The translations under genes were made by a program, and so were the position numbers. The notes under the pieces are model-generated. The model saw only the letters and a program-made list of their open reading frames with translations. It had not been told where the DNA came from and made no database searches. DNA of 64,000 bases from Gongronella butleri (taxonomy: Eukaryota; Mucoromycota; Mucoromycetes; Mucorales; Cunninghamellaceae), in the NCBI GenBank assembly GCA_025201375.1, contig JAIWZP010000014.1, positions 186,001-250,000 of the forward strand. The letters run 5' to 3'. Every line of letters begins with the position of its first letter. Position 1 is the first letter of the stretch. This document shows positions 33,936-45,683 of the stretch, in pieces.

Positions 33936-34931
33936 ATGGTGCATCATTTGACAAGCGTTTCTCCGCCATTGTCGCCTCCTCAGCCCGAGAAACACGCGGT
34001 GGCGGCGTCGGCAGGCATGATCAAGGAAATTGTGCACATTCACCGGCAGCTGAGCCTTGCAGCACCGGCCCTGGGCCCTTCCGAGCACATCAATGCGCTT
34101 TTTACAAAGTTGGTCCAGATTTGTATTCTGCCTGTCGATGATGACACTCTATGCCATGTGATGCAAGATGCTCAGATACGCCCATTGCAGCCGCATTTGC
34201 GTGCGCTCTGTAGCTGCGGCGAGGCCATGCTCGAGTCGACATGGGCAAAGCGTCTCTTGGTCCCGCACAATGTCATTTGCAGGACACTCCATGCGAATGA
34301 AGCACTTTGGCAGGCAAAAGTTCGGTGTCATTGTTCAAAGTTCCCATACCTGCAGAATTACGTGGATCTGGCGCGTTTAGAGGCCCACGCGCTGCTTGCT
34401 GTTGGTGCGTCGCTTGCGCGGATCGCGTTTATCGGCAGCGGTCCTCTGCCATTGTCATCCATTGAGCTGTTGTGCCAATTTCCGGACAAGATTGAACGCA
34501 TTGACAATGTGGACATGGATAGAGACGCGATCCATGCAGCCGAAGGACTCGTAAGAAACTCGCTGCCCTGGCCACAAGAAATTGGCAACCGCGTTTTCAA
34601 TCTCAACTTCAGCGCGCGTCAGTTTTTTGCTTATTCTCAAGCAGACGTTGTGTTTCTCGGCGCACTCGTTGTTGATGACGACAATGACAGCAATAATGGT
34701 GATGGTGCGGCCTCCAAGCTGTCAATTATTGAGCACATTGCGCGTCAAATGAAACCAAATGCGCATCTGCTGATCCGCAGCGCGCACGGTCTGCGCCAGC
34801 TTCTGTACCCAGCCATCCGCCCGGCGCATTTGCACGCTAGCACTGAGCTCCATTCCATTCTCGAGGTCGTGATCGAGCTGCATCCGCACAATGACGTTGT
34901 GAATTCCATCATCATCGCAAAAAGAATCTAA
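33936..34931 (+). CDS. Nicotianamine synthase family protein
   Basis: Single exon, 331 aa, starting at ATG 33936 in good context (GGCCATGG). The upstream open frame is pyrimidine-tract readthrough. Family marks: an N-terminal helical domain (EIVHIHRQLSLAAPALGPSE), the Rossmann nucleotide-binding segment RIAFIGSGPLPLSSI (about residues 162-176), DNVDMDRDAIHAAEGLV, and near the C-terminus LLIRSAHGLRQLLYP. These enzymes condense three S-adenosylmethionine molecules (fewer in microbial relatives) into metal-chelating nicotianamine-type products. A cytosolic metal-homeostasis role is likely. Fungal members are known but sparse. It has no introns, unlike most neighbours. Confidence 0.92.
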   Translation: MVHHLTSVSPPLSPPQPEKHAVAASAGMIKEIVHIHRQLSLAAPALGPSEHINALFTKLVQICILPVDDDTLCHVMQDAQIRPLQPHLRALCSCGEAMLESTWAKRLLVPHNVICRTLHANEALWQAKVRCHCSKFPYLQNYVDLARLEAHALLAVGASLARIAFIGSGPLPLSSIELLCQFPDKIERIDNVDMDRDAIHAAEGLVRNSLPWPQEIGNRVFNLNFSARQFFAYSQADVVFLGALVVDDDNDSNNGDGAASKLSIIEHIARQMKPNAHLLIRSAHGLRQLLYPAIRPAHLHASTELHSILEVVIELHPHNDVVNSIIIAKRI

Positions 34932-36573
34932 AAAAAGAATAAATAAAAAAACGCATGAAATGACACGCCTCCCTTTTTCTTTGTGCAGCTCGCACTTGAA
35001 ACCGATGATTGTGTGTCTTCTCTTTCTAATGAGCTTGTCCCCAGAGATTTGTAGCCGCTAGATGACGCCCAACGACCATTTGCAAAAATGACGAATTTTC
35101 CAAGGGGCACAGTCGACCCTAGGAAAATCGAGAAATTCAGGTCCTCAGATCGCACGCCATTCAACCCTGTGGTAAAGGCACTCCAATAACCGATAGAAAA
35201 TGCTTAAAAACCTGGAGTCCATTGGCTGGTCTCCGCGTAAACCGCGAAAAACGAAAGTTTTTCACGTCAAGGCAAAGTTAACGAGTACTGGCCGCTGCGT
35301 CTTGAAAATTGTTTCATCAAAAAAGCATGGCTCTCTGTATACGTGGACATGGGTGATCATTAAAAAAGGTGATTTTTGGCTTTTTTGACATGGTTTCAAA
35401 ATCATTGATGCTTTTCGACGCGTGAAAAAGCGCGTCTAGCGTCAAGTTACACGCGCCTGTTCCAATCAAATTCACGCACCGGGCGCATCACTTGCTTGTG
35501 GACGTGTCAGCGCGGCTCTATGAGCGCATTTTTCCGATGCAATGCGCGGTTGAAATTAAATCCAAATCGCCCATTGCTCGTCACACGACAGATGGATTGA
35601 CCTCATTTTTGGCATTTTTGTTACTCTTCACGTGCGGCTTCTCTGGTGTGCAAGTTTGGTACAATTCTGGAGACCTGATTTTTCGATTTTGGGGTGGAGG
35701 CCATGCCAACGCTAAATCTTGATTTGCGTGAGGTGCGTGTTTTATTCTTTCGTTGTAGTTGCGCGTCGCATCTCACTAGGTTTTACGGCTCGTCGTTTCA
35801 TTCTGCGACGTGTTTTGAGGCTCCACGACGCGACGTTCGCAAGTAACATCATTTTTTATCACCCAAAAATGACCATCCTTAATGCTCCTTACAAAAAAAA
35901 CAGGCTCAAATAGTCGCAAATTCGAACCAGGTGATGGTGGACACAGAACTCGAACAGTTTCAGGGAAACATTGTATTGGTGAAAGACCAGATCTCAATAA
36001 CGTCAAGTTATCTTGGCCGTAAAAATTAACTTTTGGGATATATTTTCTTGTAAGGCAAAGGTTTAGCTCAAACTTGGCACTATGGTTTCAATGCCTATAA
36101 TGAACATCTGGTCCAAGTTTGAAAGAGATCGAATCACAGAACCGCCAAGAAACACGAAATTGGTCATTTTGACTCATTTTTGCTTTCTGGCTCATGATGG
36201 CTGGAGCTGCTGCGCATCAGACTCTCACAAATGTACGGCCTTGGACCCTTTCTTAGTCGCATGCTGGGCAATAGAAGCGGATAAGCATCGCGTTATTCAA
36301 AACGTTTTTTTCGTCGCCTGTCGATGACTTTATCATCTGCAACAATAAAACTCGAATTTGTTGCTGCAAAGGTAAATGATTCTCCCATGCGTGCCCAGAC
36401 AAAAAAAAAAAAAAAAATCAAAAAGTTGTGGACAAAGGTAAAATCAGAGAAAAAATAACTATGCGATGCGACACGTCTCTACGTACGTCAAGCTGCTTGA
36501 CTTGTTTTTAATAATTTATTAAATTCAATGGTATCTACAAAAAAAAAAAAGGACGAGAGCGATTCTAGCAAGA
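34932..36573. other. Intergenic region with repeat family A
   Basis: Family A occupies about 35030-35720. The rest is AT-rich with homopolymers near 36403-36417 and 36539-36551. No gene seen. Confidence 0.6.
35030..35720 (+). repeat. Dispersed repeat family A, copy 2
   Basis: Same orientation as 240-1030 and alignable throughout. Both copies read ACGCGCCTGTTCC then CGGCTCTATG then CGGTTGAAATTAAAT, with comparable spacing. Confidence 0.7.
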
Positions 36574-37781
36574 TCAAGAGGTGGCATTGGCGGCGGCATT
36601 GGCTTTGGTGAGCTGGTCAATCTTTTGCACGAGTTCGACGACCTGTGTGCGATAGAGGTCCTTGACGTCTGCAATGTCTGCCTTTAGTTCCTCGACTTGC
36701 TCGGTGCGCTCGCCGAGGAGCTCGAGGGCGGCCTGGTGTCTGTGTTCCAGGTCTGCTGTGTCCTTGAGGGTCGCCTTTAGCTGTTTGTACTCGTTGCGCA
36801 GCTTGTCCATATCGATGGTCATCTTTGTCACCTCGTCGGCAAGCTCGTCGCGAGATTGCGTTGTGCTCTGCAGCTGTGTCTGGTAGAAATTGAGCTGGTT
36901 CTCCATTTGACGCAGCGATGCCTGCAAACGCTCAATCATGACGCGGCTCGAACCCGTTGCATGAATGCCTGCGGGCCCAGGACTGACCGACGATCCATTA
37001 TACGGCATGGCAGTGGTGGAGTGTGTCGTTGGGGAGCTGTTGGTGCTTGAATGTTGGCCATTGGTGCCTCCGATGGGGTGTTGCTGCGGCAAATTATCAG
37101 CTGGCATGATCAATGGCGAGATGTGTGCGTTTTTATCGATTGTGTTCGTGCCCAGGAGTGCGGTATCGGCAATGGAAAGTGGCGTCGGAGCAACAATCGC
37201 TTGGTGTTCATCCAAGAGCTTTTTCTTTTCCTCTTGCAGACGCTCGCGCATCAATTTCTGGTATTGTTTCTTGATTGCCTCGGTCGCCTGGCCTTCGTTG
37301 GCCTGCCACTCGTCAAGACGCGCCTGAAGCACCTTGGTTGCTTCTTGTTGTTGCATCAATTCGTGTTGTAAAGATGCGATCTCTGTCGTCAGCTTTGCTT
37401 TGACTGCAGCCGCTTCTTCCGCTTCCGACTCCAACTGCCGCACGCGATTCTTGTGCTGCGTAGCCTCTTTGTCGCTATGCGTCGCTTTTTCACGCAGCGT
37501 AGATGCCGTCTTTTCCAGCTCTTGCAACCGTGTCAGCATTCTAAAAAAAAAAGATAAAAAACGATGTAAATCAACTGAATTGTCCCCTTTATTCAATTTT
37601 TTTTTTTTTTGCTCTCACCTTTGCTCGGACAAGTCGCGTTCCTTAGTGACCATCGAATGCTGTGTCTGCAATTCCTCCAACTGGCGCAAAAGGGGTGCGG
37701 CCGCCGAATCCGAATTGGTCGTCAACTCGTCAATCTGCGCGTCGCGGTCTTGCAGCTGAGTTTGCAATTGCTACCCGTAAT

Positions 37782-37814
<33 letters not shown>

Positions 37815-40431
37815 GATGAGGTGAGCAACGCAATTGATCGCTCCAAATTGTACATCATTTTGTCATTTTACCGAGACTTCTTGCTGCAAGTGGTCTTCGC
37901 GTTGGGCGGCCTGGATTTCCAATGTCTGCAGAGCAACGTGCAAATCGCGCACCTTGTTGCGCAGCTTGGCCTCGGTGGCTTCCGCCTGTTTCTTGGCTTG
38001 CGTCAGCTCATTGTGCAACCGGTTGTTGGCAGCCACCTATGCAAGAAAAATCAAGCAAATGAGCCCCACGCCCCGAAAAAAACATGTTTTGCACCATGTG
38101 CGTACATACCTCCTTTTCCAAAGCGGCAGCATGTACTTCCTCGGATTCGGCCTTGGCCTTTAGACGCTCCTTGTCGAGATTATCGCGCGTCGCCGTAAGC
38201 GTTGCCTTTAAAATAAAATAAAAAAAAGAGTGAGCACACGTCTCAATTGCTGATTGCTGTATGATATGATACCTGGATCTCTTGGTATTGTGCCTTGAGC
38301 TGCGCATTCTCAGTCTCAAGCTTGCTGATGTGCTTGGTCTGGCGCTCGGTCATTTCTTGCAACATTTTGATCGAATCTAAAAAATAAGAATAAAAAATAT
38401 TCAATCAACACGCGTCGCGACGCCATTGTCGGTGATTCAAAAGAAAGGGTTTTACCTTGAGCGCGTCTCTCGCTCTCCGTCAGCTGCTTGGTTTTGCTCT
38501 TGGCTTCATTCAGGCTGCCTGTTGCCTTGTCCAGGCGTGCCTGAACGTCAGCAAGCGCCTTGTCGTGCTCTTGCTTTTCGGCACGCAGCTTTTTGATCAC
38601 TGTGGTTTGTTTCAATTCATTCTTGGAGAGCTTCTCGCCTGCGTAAAACAAAAAAACGAGGGGAAGGTCGGTGAATTGCGCGCACAAAAAAAAAAAGAAC
38701 ATACCTTCTTCCATAAGGCCCTGGATTTGCTCATCCTTTGTTGCGATTTGGCGCGTGAGGTCGTTGATTGTCTGCTCATTTTTGCGGACTTGCCAAGACG
38801 AGGCCTGGCTGCTCTGTTGCTCTTCAAGCTGCTTTTTGAGCGTTTCGACCTCGACCGCGTATTGCTCCTCGTCTTGCTGCAATGTGTGGATCTGATCGTG
38901 CAGTTTTGCAATTGTCTCCATGGCCTGGAGCAGCTGCTGCTCGCGCTGCGCCAGCACGCGCTCATGATCGTCGGTTGACACGCGTCGAACCGCCGTCGCG
39001 GCTGTTTTGGCATCCGCTGGTGTCGCTTCTTGCTGGTTCTTTGGCTGTGGTGGCATTTCAGGTGTAGGCGAAGCAGCCTCTTCGCTTTGTGCGGTCGTCT
39101 CATGGTCATCGGTTTTCCGTGACACGTCCAATGGCTCTGAATGGTTGTCGAGAGGTGTGTTTGTCGTCTTTTCGCTCTCGTTGTCCTGCTGTGGTGTCGC
39201 TGGGGGCGTGTCGGGTTCCTTTTCGGACGTTTCCTCGTTTTTAGCATCCATTGTTGGCTCACTGGGCGTTGGTGGCATGTCGTCGTCGACATCGATTAAA
39301 GGTGCATCGATGATTTCCGTGACAATTTTGCTGTTTTCTTGCGACATTTCATCCGCCTTGTCCTGTGCATCTTCCTCGGTGGTCGAGTCAAATGCAAGGG
39401 CGAGGCTCGCATCCTGCTCAACGTCGGCTTGCGTGTCTTGCAAAGCGGTTTGAGTGACTGTCGCGCACATTTTTTCATCGTCCGGACTATCCTGCGACTT
39501 TTCATCCTTGACATCCTTTTCATCCTTGATGTCCTTGACATCCTTGATTTCCGCGTATGCTTCTTGCTGATCTGCCTCGGGATTGCCAGTTTTGTCAATT
39601 TTGTCAGTTTCGTCGCCATTGTCGCTTATGTCGCTTTTGTCGATTTCGTCGCCTTTATCGATTTTGTCGGTCTTGTCGCCTTTGTCGCTCTTGTCGATTT
39701 TGTCAGTTTCATCGTTTTTGTCGCTTTCCTGCGTTTCCACGGCTGCCATCGGCTGCTCCAATGACTTTTTATCGTCTTTTGAAGGCGACAGGTCGGTGGG
39801 AACCAAGGTCTGGTCGCCGAGATCGTCGGATGGCTGTTGCTGCTGCGATGCATCTTGCGTCTTCTCTGGCTCATCGGCGGCATCAGGCGTGGTGTCGACT
39901 TTTGGTTTTAAATCGGTCAAATCGGTGGATGTTCTTGGTGGTTCTTTCTCCTTTGCCGTGGTGGGCGAAGCTGGCATGTCATTGGTATGATCGGACATGG
40001 CGGAATGCAGCGAAGACGTCGATGATCGTGCGGCTCGGTCAGCCATGACCGCTGCGAGACGTGCATTGAGGTCCGTCTGTGAGCGCCTTGTCGTCGACGT
40101 TGACGTTGCTGGTGCTGGCGACCCGCCCGCACGCTGCGACGGCTTCTTCTTGGGGATCGTCGTCACCATGCCGCTGATGGGATCGAGATACGTCTCTGTG
40201 TCCGTGTCATCTAAAGCAGAAAGAAGAAAAAAAAGAATAAAGTCGTGAGTGGATGGACCCTTTTGGTGCCTGGAAACGCTAAAACGTACTCTGGGATGAC
40301 TGGCCCTGCGCTGACGTTGGCGTGCCAGGTGTTTCCGCCTGCTCTAGCAGCGTATCAAACGTCGTCTCCACATTGGAAATGGCCTGCTTGAGAAACCCGC
40401 TCCACTGGTTGCTATTGCCAAAGAAGCTCAT
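36574..40431 (-). CDS. TMF1/Sgm1-type golgin
   Basis: Eight exons: complement(join(36574..37540, 37619..37770, 37872..38036, 38110..38205, 38273..38376, 38456..38638, 38705..40210, 40290..40431)), 1,104 aa. The N-terminus MSFFGNSNQWSGFLKQAISN is the Golgi-golgin start of TMF1/Sgm1. Residues about 50-400 are acidic, Ser/Thr/Asp-rich and disordered, with a run of DK.DK.D-type repeats. From about 420 on the protein is coiled coil. The last 115 residues (RLQASLRQMENQLNFYQTQL, ALELLGERTEQVEELKADIA, DVKDLYRTQVVEL) are the conserved TMF C-terminal domain that binds Rab6/Ypt6 at the Golgi. Its role is vesicle tethering in retrograde transport. All joins keep frame. Confidence 0.93.
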
Positions 40432-40800
40432 CGCCTTCAAGAGCAGAAATAAAGAAAAAAAGAAAGAAAAAAGACTTACAAAAATGGACCCCACCCTTTT
40501 TGGATTTTACTCCCGCCTTTTCTTTTTTTTTTCATTTCGCAGGATTGTTGCCGTGAAAACTCCTGTTTCAATGGCGTTCTAGCTGTCTTGGTGCGCGTCC
40601 ATTGCCATGGCAAGTGTCACATCGAGAGCGCGTTGATCGCTAAAATGTAAAAACAGGGATAAATCGCGGCAGAGACGCGCAAAAGATCAAATCAAGTGCA
40701 ATTGGTATCCATTCAAGTGGTTTGCACTTTGATGAAACTTTATGTGGCAAGTTCAATGCCTTGCGAGATGATGAGGGGACACCAATGTTCAATGAAACGC

Positions 40801-40837
<37 letters not shown>

Positions 40838-41208
40838 GAAAAAATATGCACAAAAAAATAAACGATTGTTCAAGGTTCTCCATGGCGTCCATTGCCCATA
40901 TCCATGACTAGACTAGTCTTGGCCGTTTGGGAGCAGGTCATTGCAATCCGGGGATACATATTTATGAGTTGAATTGCTTTCCAAGGACAAGGATTGAGAA
41001 AAATCAATAAGATCGCGTGATCAAGCTCATTGATCGCGTTGCACACAACAGTTTGTCGCCCCACACAGGCGATTTAGCAACCCCTCGTGAGGCCATCCTG
41101 GCGCACTTAATGGCTGGGAAAAAAAGTAAACAGAAGAGCCCAAGTAGGCAAGATCCTTGATCTTTTTTTTATTATTATTTACACGAAGCTTTTGGGGGAA
41201 GGTTTGTT
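40432..41208. other. Intergenic region upstream of the golgin gene
   Basis: Contains an A run of 32 at 40803-40834 and AT-rich sequence. No gene seen. Confidence 0.5.
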
Positions 41209-41718
41209 TTAAATGACGGCGTTACGGACGACAAGGACTGGACACGGGCATTCATGGACGCATTTGTCGGAGACTGAGCCGACAAGGACGGATTTAATGG
41301 AGCCAAGGCCACGGGAGCCAACAATGAGCAGATCCACTGCATTTTTCTGTGTGTACTTTGGCAGTGTGTCTTTTGGGTCGCCCCACAAGATGTGCTGCTC
41401 GCTGGAGATGCGTGCCGTGCGCAATTGCTCGGCCATGGACGACAGCACGGCGCGGATCGTATCACCACACGGCTCCTTGTTCACTTGCTCAATGGCCTCA
41501 TTGACGCGCGTCGGCGTCGTCGACAACATGTGCAAGCTGCTTCGGCGCTCGCCACCACCCGTCTTGCCAGTGCGGGGCTGTGCAGACACTAAAACCACAT
41601 GGTCCGTCGCGGGATTCACAATGTTCTTGATCGACCAGTCAAACAACTTGCGCGCGTCATCCGTGCCATCATACGCAATCACAATTCGGCGCTTGTCACT
41701 AATTGATCTTTCAGCCAT
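41209..41718 (-). CDS. Universal stress protein (UspA family), nucleotide-binding type
   Basis: Single exon, 169 aa. It begins MAERSISDKRRIVIAYDGTD; the IVIAYDGTDDARKLFDWSI start is the first beta strand and helix of the USP fold. The ATP-binding signature G-2x-G-9x-GS is present near the C-terminus as GSRGLGSIKSVLVGSVS, followed by CPCPVLVVRNAV. A WGDPKDTL segment precedes DLLIVGSRG. The protein is probably a cytosolic dimer that binds ATP and acts in stress responses. The length is normal for a single-domain USP. Alternative upstream starts pass through low-complexity sequence. Confidence 0.95.
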   Translation of the reverse strand: MAERSISDKRRIVIAYDGTDDARKLFDWSIKNIVNPATDHVVLVSAQPRTGKTGGGERRSSLHMLSTTPTRVNEAIEQVNKEPCGDTIRAVLSSMAEQLRTARISSEQHILWGDPKDTLPKYTQKNAVDLLIVGSRGLGSIKSVLVGSVSDKCVHECPCPVLVVRNAVI

Positions 41719-42235
41719 ATTCGAATAATCGAGAGAAGATAGAGGGGGGGGGATATAATGTTTTGTTTTGAAAAAAAGTAAAGAAAAAAAAACAAGAAAA
41801 GAACGCGGATTGTCTTGCTTTTTTATGGGTCTGGAGGTCCCATGTTTCACATTGGTCAATGCAAAAAAAAAGTCGCACTGTCCGCCCCCAAACCCCGATC
41901 CCTGCATGATTGACAAAAAAGTGAGGTGATCTCACTGTTCAGAAACTCACCCACACTCAATTGGCTGAAAAAAGTACAAAGGGCGCGCGCTCCAATGAAG
42001 TAACCATGTCGCCATTATTCCCTCTTGTTTTTCTTTTTGCCTCACGCTCACTCTTTTGAGATGGTTCGGTTTGAAACGGGGCCTTTTTTTTCTCGTTTTT
42101 CTTTTTTCTTTGCTGTGCGGGGCGCCAGCGCCTTGGACAAGCGCGTGCGGGTATGTTGGTGATGATCTTTCTTTGTTTTTCGTTCTTTATTCGCTTCTTT
42201 CCCTTTTGCTTTCTTTTTGCGTGAATTTGAAGCCC
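41719..42235. other. Intergenic region between divergent USP and CHS7 genes
   Basis: Purine-rich near 41750-41800 and CT/T-rich towards 42200. Probably two promoters. No gene seen. Confidence 0.5.
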
Positions 42236-43098
42236 ATGGTCGATCTGCCCTTTCGCTTCCAAGCCTTCAAATTTGATGGCATCTGTCAGACCGTGGCTCT
42301 GACACTGTGCCCTCTGATCGGCAAATATGATGGCATCGAGCCATTGTGCTACTCTCGGAATGTTGAGTGTGCAGGGATTCTCATTTTCCAGCCTTGTAAG
42401 TGCAAATTCGCGTTTTTTTTTTTTTTTTCCATCACGCCACCTATTTTTTGATGTTGGACGCGCCGCCCGTGCTGGGCGTGACACCTTGAGCCCCAAACAG
42501 AGCTTTTTGCATGAATTCACGGACAAGATGCCTAAAAAGGGATGGTGTGACTCACTGATCCTTGCCTGCTTTTTTTTTTTTTTTTTGTAAAGCCACGCTG
42601 ATAATAGACATCATCGCCATTTGCATGGCCGGCATCATGATCTACCACGTCAAAACAAAATACACGGCCGTTGGTACGACCCTCAATGAAAAAAAAAGGT
42701 GGCGCAATGCGCTGAGAAAGGTCTGACGATGCTTTTTTTTCGTTTTTTTTTTTGGGCGCAGGCCGCAAAGAAATCACGATGTTCTTCCAGCTGTACCTTG
42801 CGACCATGCTGCTCGAGACCCTTCTTGTCACCAGCATCATCCCCACGGCGTCGATTTTATACCCAGTACGGAAGCCAGGGAAAAAAATAACAGGGAAAAA
42901 CAGTGACGGAGTGACGGACAGTGAGGGGCGTGACACGGTCCACCTTTTTATGTCGCTTTTTTTCTCATGCGCTTTTTCCAAGTTCTTCACATCCGCGCAT
43001 TTAGGTTTAGGGAGTGCAACTTGTTGGTGTTTGCTGCTCAATGGCTTTGTTGGCTTTCAATTTGCAGAAGATGGCACGCCCATCAGTCTGTGGGTGCG

Positions 43099-43129
<31 letters not shown>

Positions 43130-43646
43130 AGCAACAACAGACATCGTCTCAATGGACACACCTTTTTTTTCCTAGTCCATTCGGATCAGCACATTCATTG
43201 TGTTCACCATTGTGGTATTTGTTGGGATGGCGACATTCAACAATGTGGGCCCTTTCAATTATACAACCCCAATTGGGCTGTGGATCATTTATTTCATTTT
43301 CAATGGCGCTGCTTTCCTGATCTACGTGCTGTCGCAGATTTTCCTCGTCGTGTACACGCTGCAGGACCGGTGGCCGCTCGGCGACATCTTTTTTGGCGTG
43401 CTGTTCTTTTTGACGGGTCAGGTCGTCATGTTTATCTTTTCCGTGCCATTGTGTGAGCAAATGAAACACTATTTGGACGGCCTCTTTTTCGGTACGACAT
43501 GCAACCTGCTGGCCGTGATGATGGTGTACAAGTATTGGGACTCAATCACCAAGGAAGACCTCGAGTTCTCCATCGACTCAAAGTATCAGGAGTGGTACTC
43601 GCTCGTCGTTCACGACGACGACAGTCAAACAAAGATGCCACGCTAA
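42236..43646 (+). CDS. CHS7: Chs7-type chitin synthase III export chaperone
   Basis: Five exons: join(42236..42395, 42593..42673, 42762..42865, 42983..43093, 43176..43646), 308 aa. The N-terminus includes ICQTVALTLCPLIG and a CYSRN motif; the core has KYTAVGRKEITMFF, SATCWCLLLNGFVGFQFAED and TLQDRWPLGDIFFGVLFF; the C-terminus is HYLDGLFFGTTCNLLAVMMV then YKYWDSITKEDLEFS. These are diagnostic for Chs7. Seven hydrophobic spans are visible. In yeast Chs7 is an ER membrane chaperone needed for export of chitin synthase Chs3. The fourth intron begins GTGCGTA followed by a 28-nt A run. Confidence 0.96.
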
Positions 43647-43952
43647 TTTAAAAACAAAAAGCGGGGGGAGCCTAGCATGAACCAATAAACTTTTGCCTGT
43701 TTCTCGATCATTGAGTTGGAACCAACCAGCTGCCACCTGTTAAAGTTTTATGCCTGAGTTTGAATGCCCTTTTCGCTGTGTGTGTGGGTGTGTGTGTTAT
43801 GTGGAGAGGTGGTGTGATCACCCATGCAAGATCAAAAAAAAAAAAAAGAGCGCACTATAAAAGTGCACCCGCTCCCTTTTGATTTATTTGTTCTTTTTCT
43901 CATCCGTCTCAGATCACGTTTCTCGTTTTTTTTTTTTTTAATCCTTTTCATC
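43647..43952. other. Short intergenic region
   Basis: Contains a TG microsatellite near 43779-43796 and the TATA box at 43856. No other feature seen. Confidence 0.5.
43856..43863 (+). promoter_or_regulatory. TATA box of the 99-aa hypothetical gene
   Basis: TATAAAAG about 90 bp upstream of the ATG at 43953, in the expected core-promoter position. Confidence 0.55.
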
Positions 43953-44252
43953 ATGGCCATTCTCTTTCGTCAATTCCGCCCGCTTGTATCAGACGCATCA
44001 AGGAAATCGCGTAACAAAAAGCAGCATTTGCAAGTAACGATCAGCAAGGAGCCACCCACCATCAATTATTTTGAGCGCTCGCAGTGCGAGTCGCTGGACT
44101 GGATCATCTTTGATCCCATGGTGTGCCATGACGAGGAAAAGGACCATCCTGATCTGTTCCCAAAGCCATGGCAGCAGCCCCCCTATTGCGACTTGCCTTC
44201 TGAGAACTCGCTCGTCAAACGATTCACCTCGTTTATGCGCATCAAGGCCTAG
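43953..44252 (+). CDS. Hypothetical protein of 99 aa
   Basis: Single exon starting MAILFRQFRPLVSDASRKSR. A basic N-terminal third is followed by an acidic, aromatic-rich middle (SLDWIIFDPMVCHDEEKDHP), a Trp/Pro patch (FPKPWQQPPYCDLP) and a short basic end. No signal peptide or membrane span. A TATA box upstream and codon use like neighbouring genes support it being real. I do not recognise the family. Confidence 0.65.
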   Translation: MAILFRQFRPLVSDASRKSRNKKQHLQVTISKEPPTINYFERSQCESLDWIIFDPMVCHDEEKDHPDLFPKPWQQPPYCDLPSENSLVKRFTSFMRIKA

Positions 44253-45683
44253 AAAGCCCGTTTGGCTGCCTCCTTTTTTTTCCTGTTCATACCCAATTCC
44301 TGCATACCCAACGCCCAATTGTCAATAAAAACAAAAAAATCTCTCGTTTTTTTTCCCATCCACTGTGCAACAGCAGACCTTTTTCGATTTAGACTCTTGT
44401 GAGTGCGACCTGCCGCTTTTGGCTGAGGCCAGTGATCATCCACAATTGTCCTGCTTGGTCTGTTTTTTTTTTTTTTTGTTGGAAAAGTACACTCCAATTT
44501 TTCATCAAACCGAGTACGGTGTTGGGTGGTTTTGTTGCGTGCATCTCGCATGAGATGTCACTGATGCATGAGAGACAGGCTCATGCACGTGCACGCCCGG
44601 CGTTGCACGCACCCTTAATTTTTTTTGGTGGCATTCCCGCCGCATCGGGGTGAGAGGGGGACAGGGGGCGTGCCATTGGCATAGTGTGTGATGGTGACAC
44701 CTTGCCATGGTGGAACCAAGTGGTCGCCAAATCTGCTAATGTCACATTTCTTTTAAAAAAAAACTTTTGAAAGAGCCATAGTCGCCCCTTTGCTTGCAAA
44801 CGCACACGCCGTGAGTATGGGCGTGGTGCACGGCGCGCTTTCTCCGAAGCGTAGCGTGACCCGCGGAGCGACCGGGCAAAGGGCAGATCGATTTACCATG
44901 GACGCATTGGAGGCGTGTCATCGTCGTGGCGTTGGTGATGCCGCCATAATGATGTCATCTGATTCAAACCGCGATAAATGTTTAACCTAAGCTTACCTCG
45001 CGCTTGTTGGCCAATGCAGCTGCACGTGACCGATGCCCCTGGCTGGACAAGTGCTTGCTTTTTTTTTTTGAAGTCAATGACCAGCTCCTCGGACAAAGGC
45101 CCAAACGTGAGTCGTTTCATGGACCTTGCGGTTGCCATTTGCAACACTTGGGACCTGGCTACTGCGATATCGAAAGAGGCTTGTGCGCTTGTCTGATGCA
45201 AAAAAAAAAAAAAAAAAAAATTTTTTGTCTGGGCGCTTTCATGTCAGTTTAGCCCTCAAGACGCGCCCATGGTCCATGGCGGTATGATAAATTGAGCTGC
45301 CTGGGCCGTGACAATCTTGCTTAACCGCATCAACAGGTGGGATCCTGTAACCTGTATACCCTGGTTTTTTAAAATTACTTGCACGGCGCGACGCGTCGTC
45401 GGAAACCAATCAAAAAAACAAGTATGATAAATAACCCAGAAGCCCTCATTCTTCTAATCGACTACTGTATCATAATCCTCTAATCCAGACGCCAAATCCA
45501 CTACTGTAATCCTATGATATAATACCGTACACCTTTCAAATTTGGAGAGGCCGTTGCTGCAAGCGTCAAGCTTGTCCTGCACCCATTTGAAAAAATCAGA
45601 CAGTGATCTCCCGAGAAAATGCACAAATAAGCATGATTTGTATTCGTTTTGATCGGATTTTAGCATTTTACCCGCATACAGTA

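Noticed and set aside
35880..35960. Minus-strand tRNA suggested by a GGTTCGAATT B-box-like word
   Set aside because: No matching A-box at tRNA spacing and no acceptor stem could be paired.
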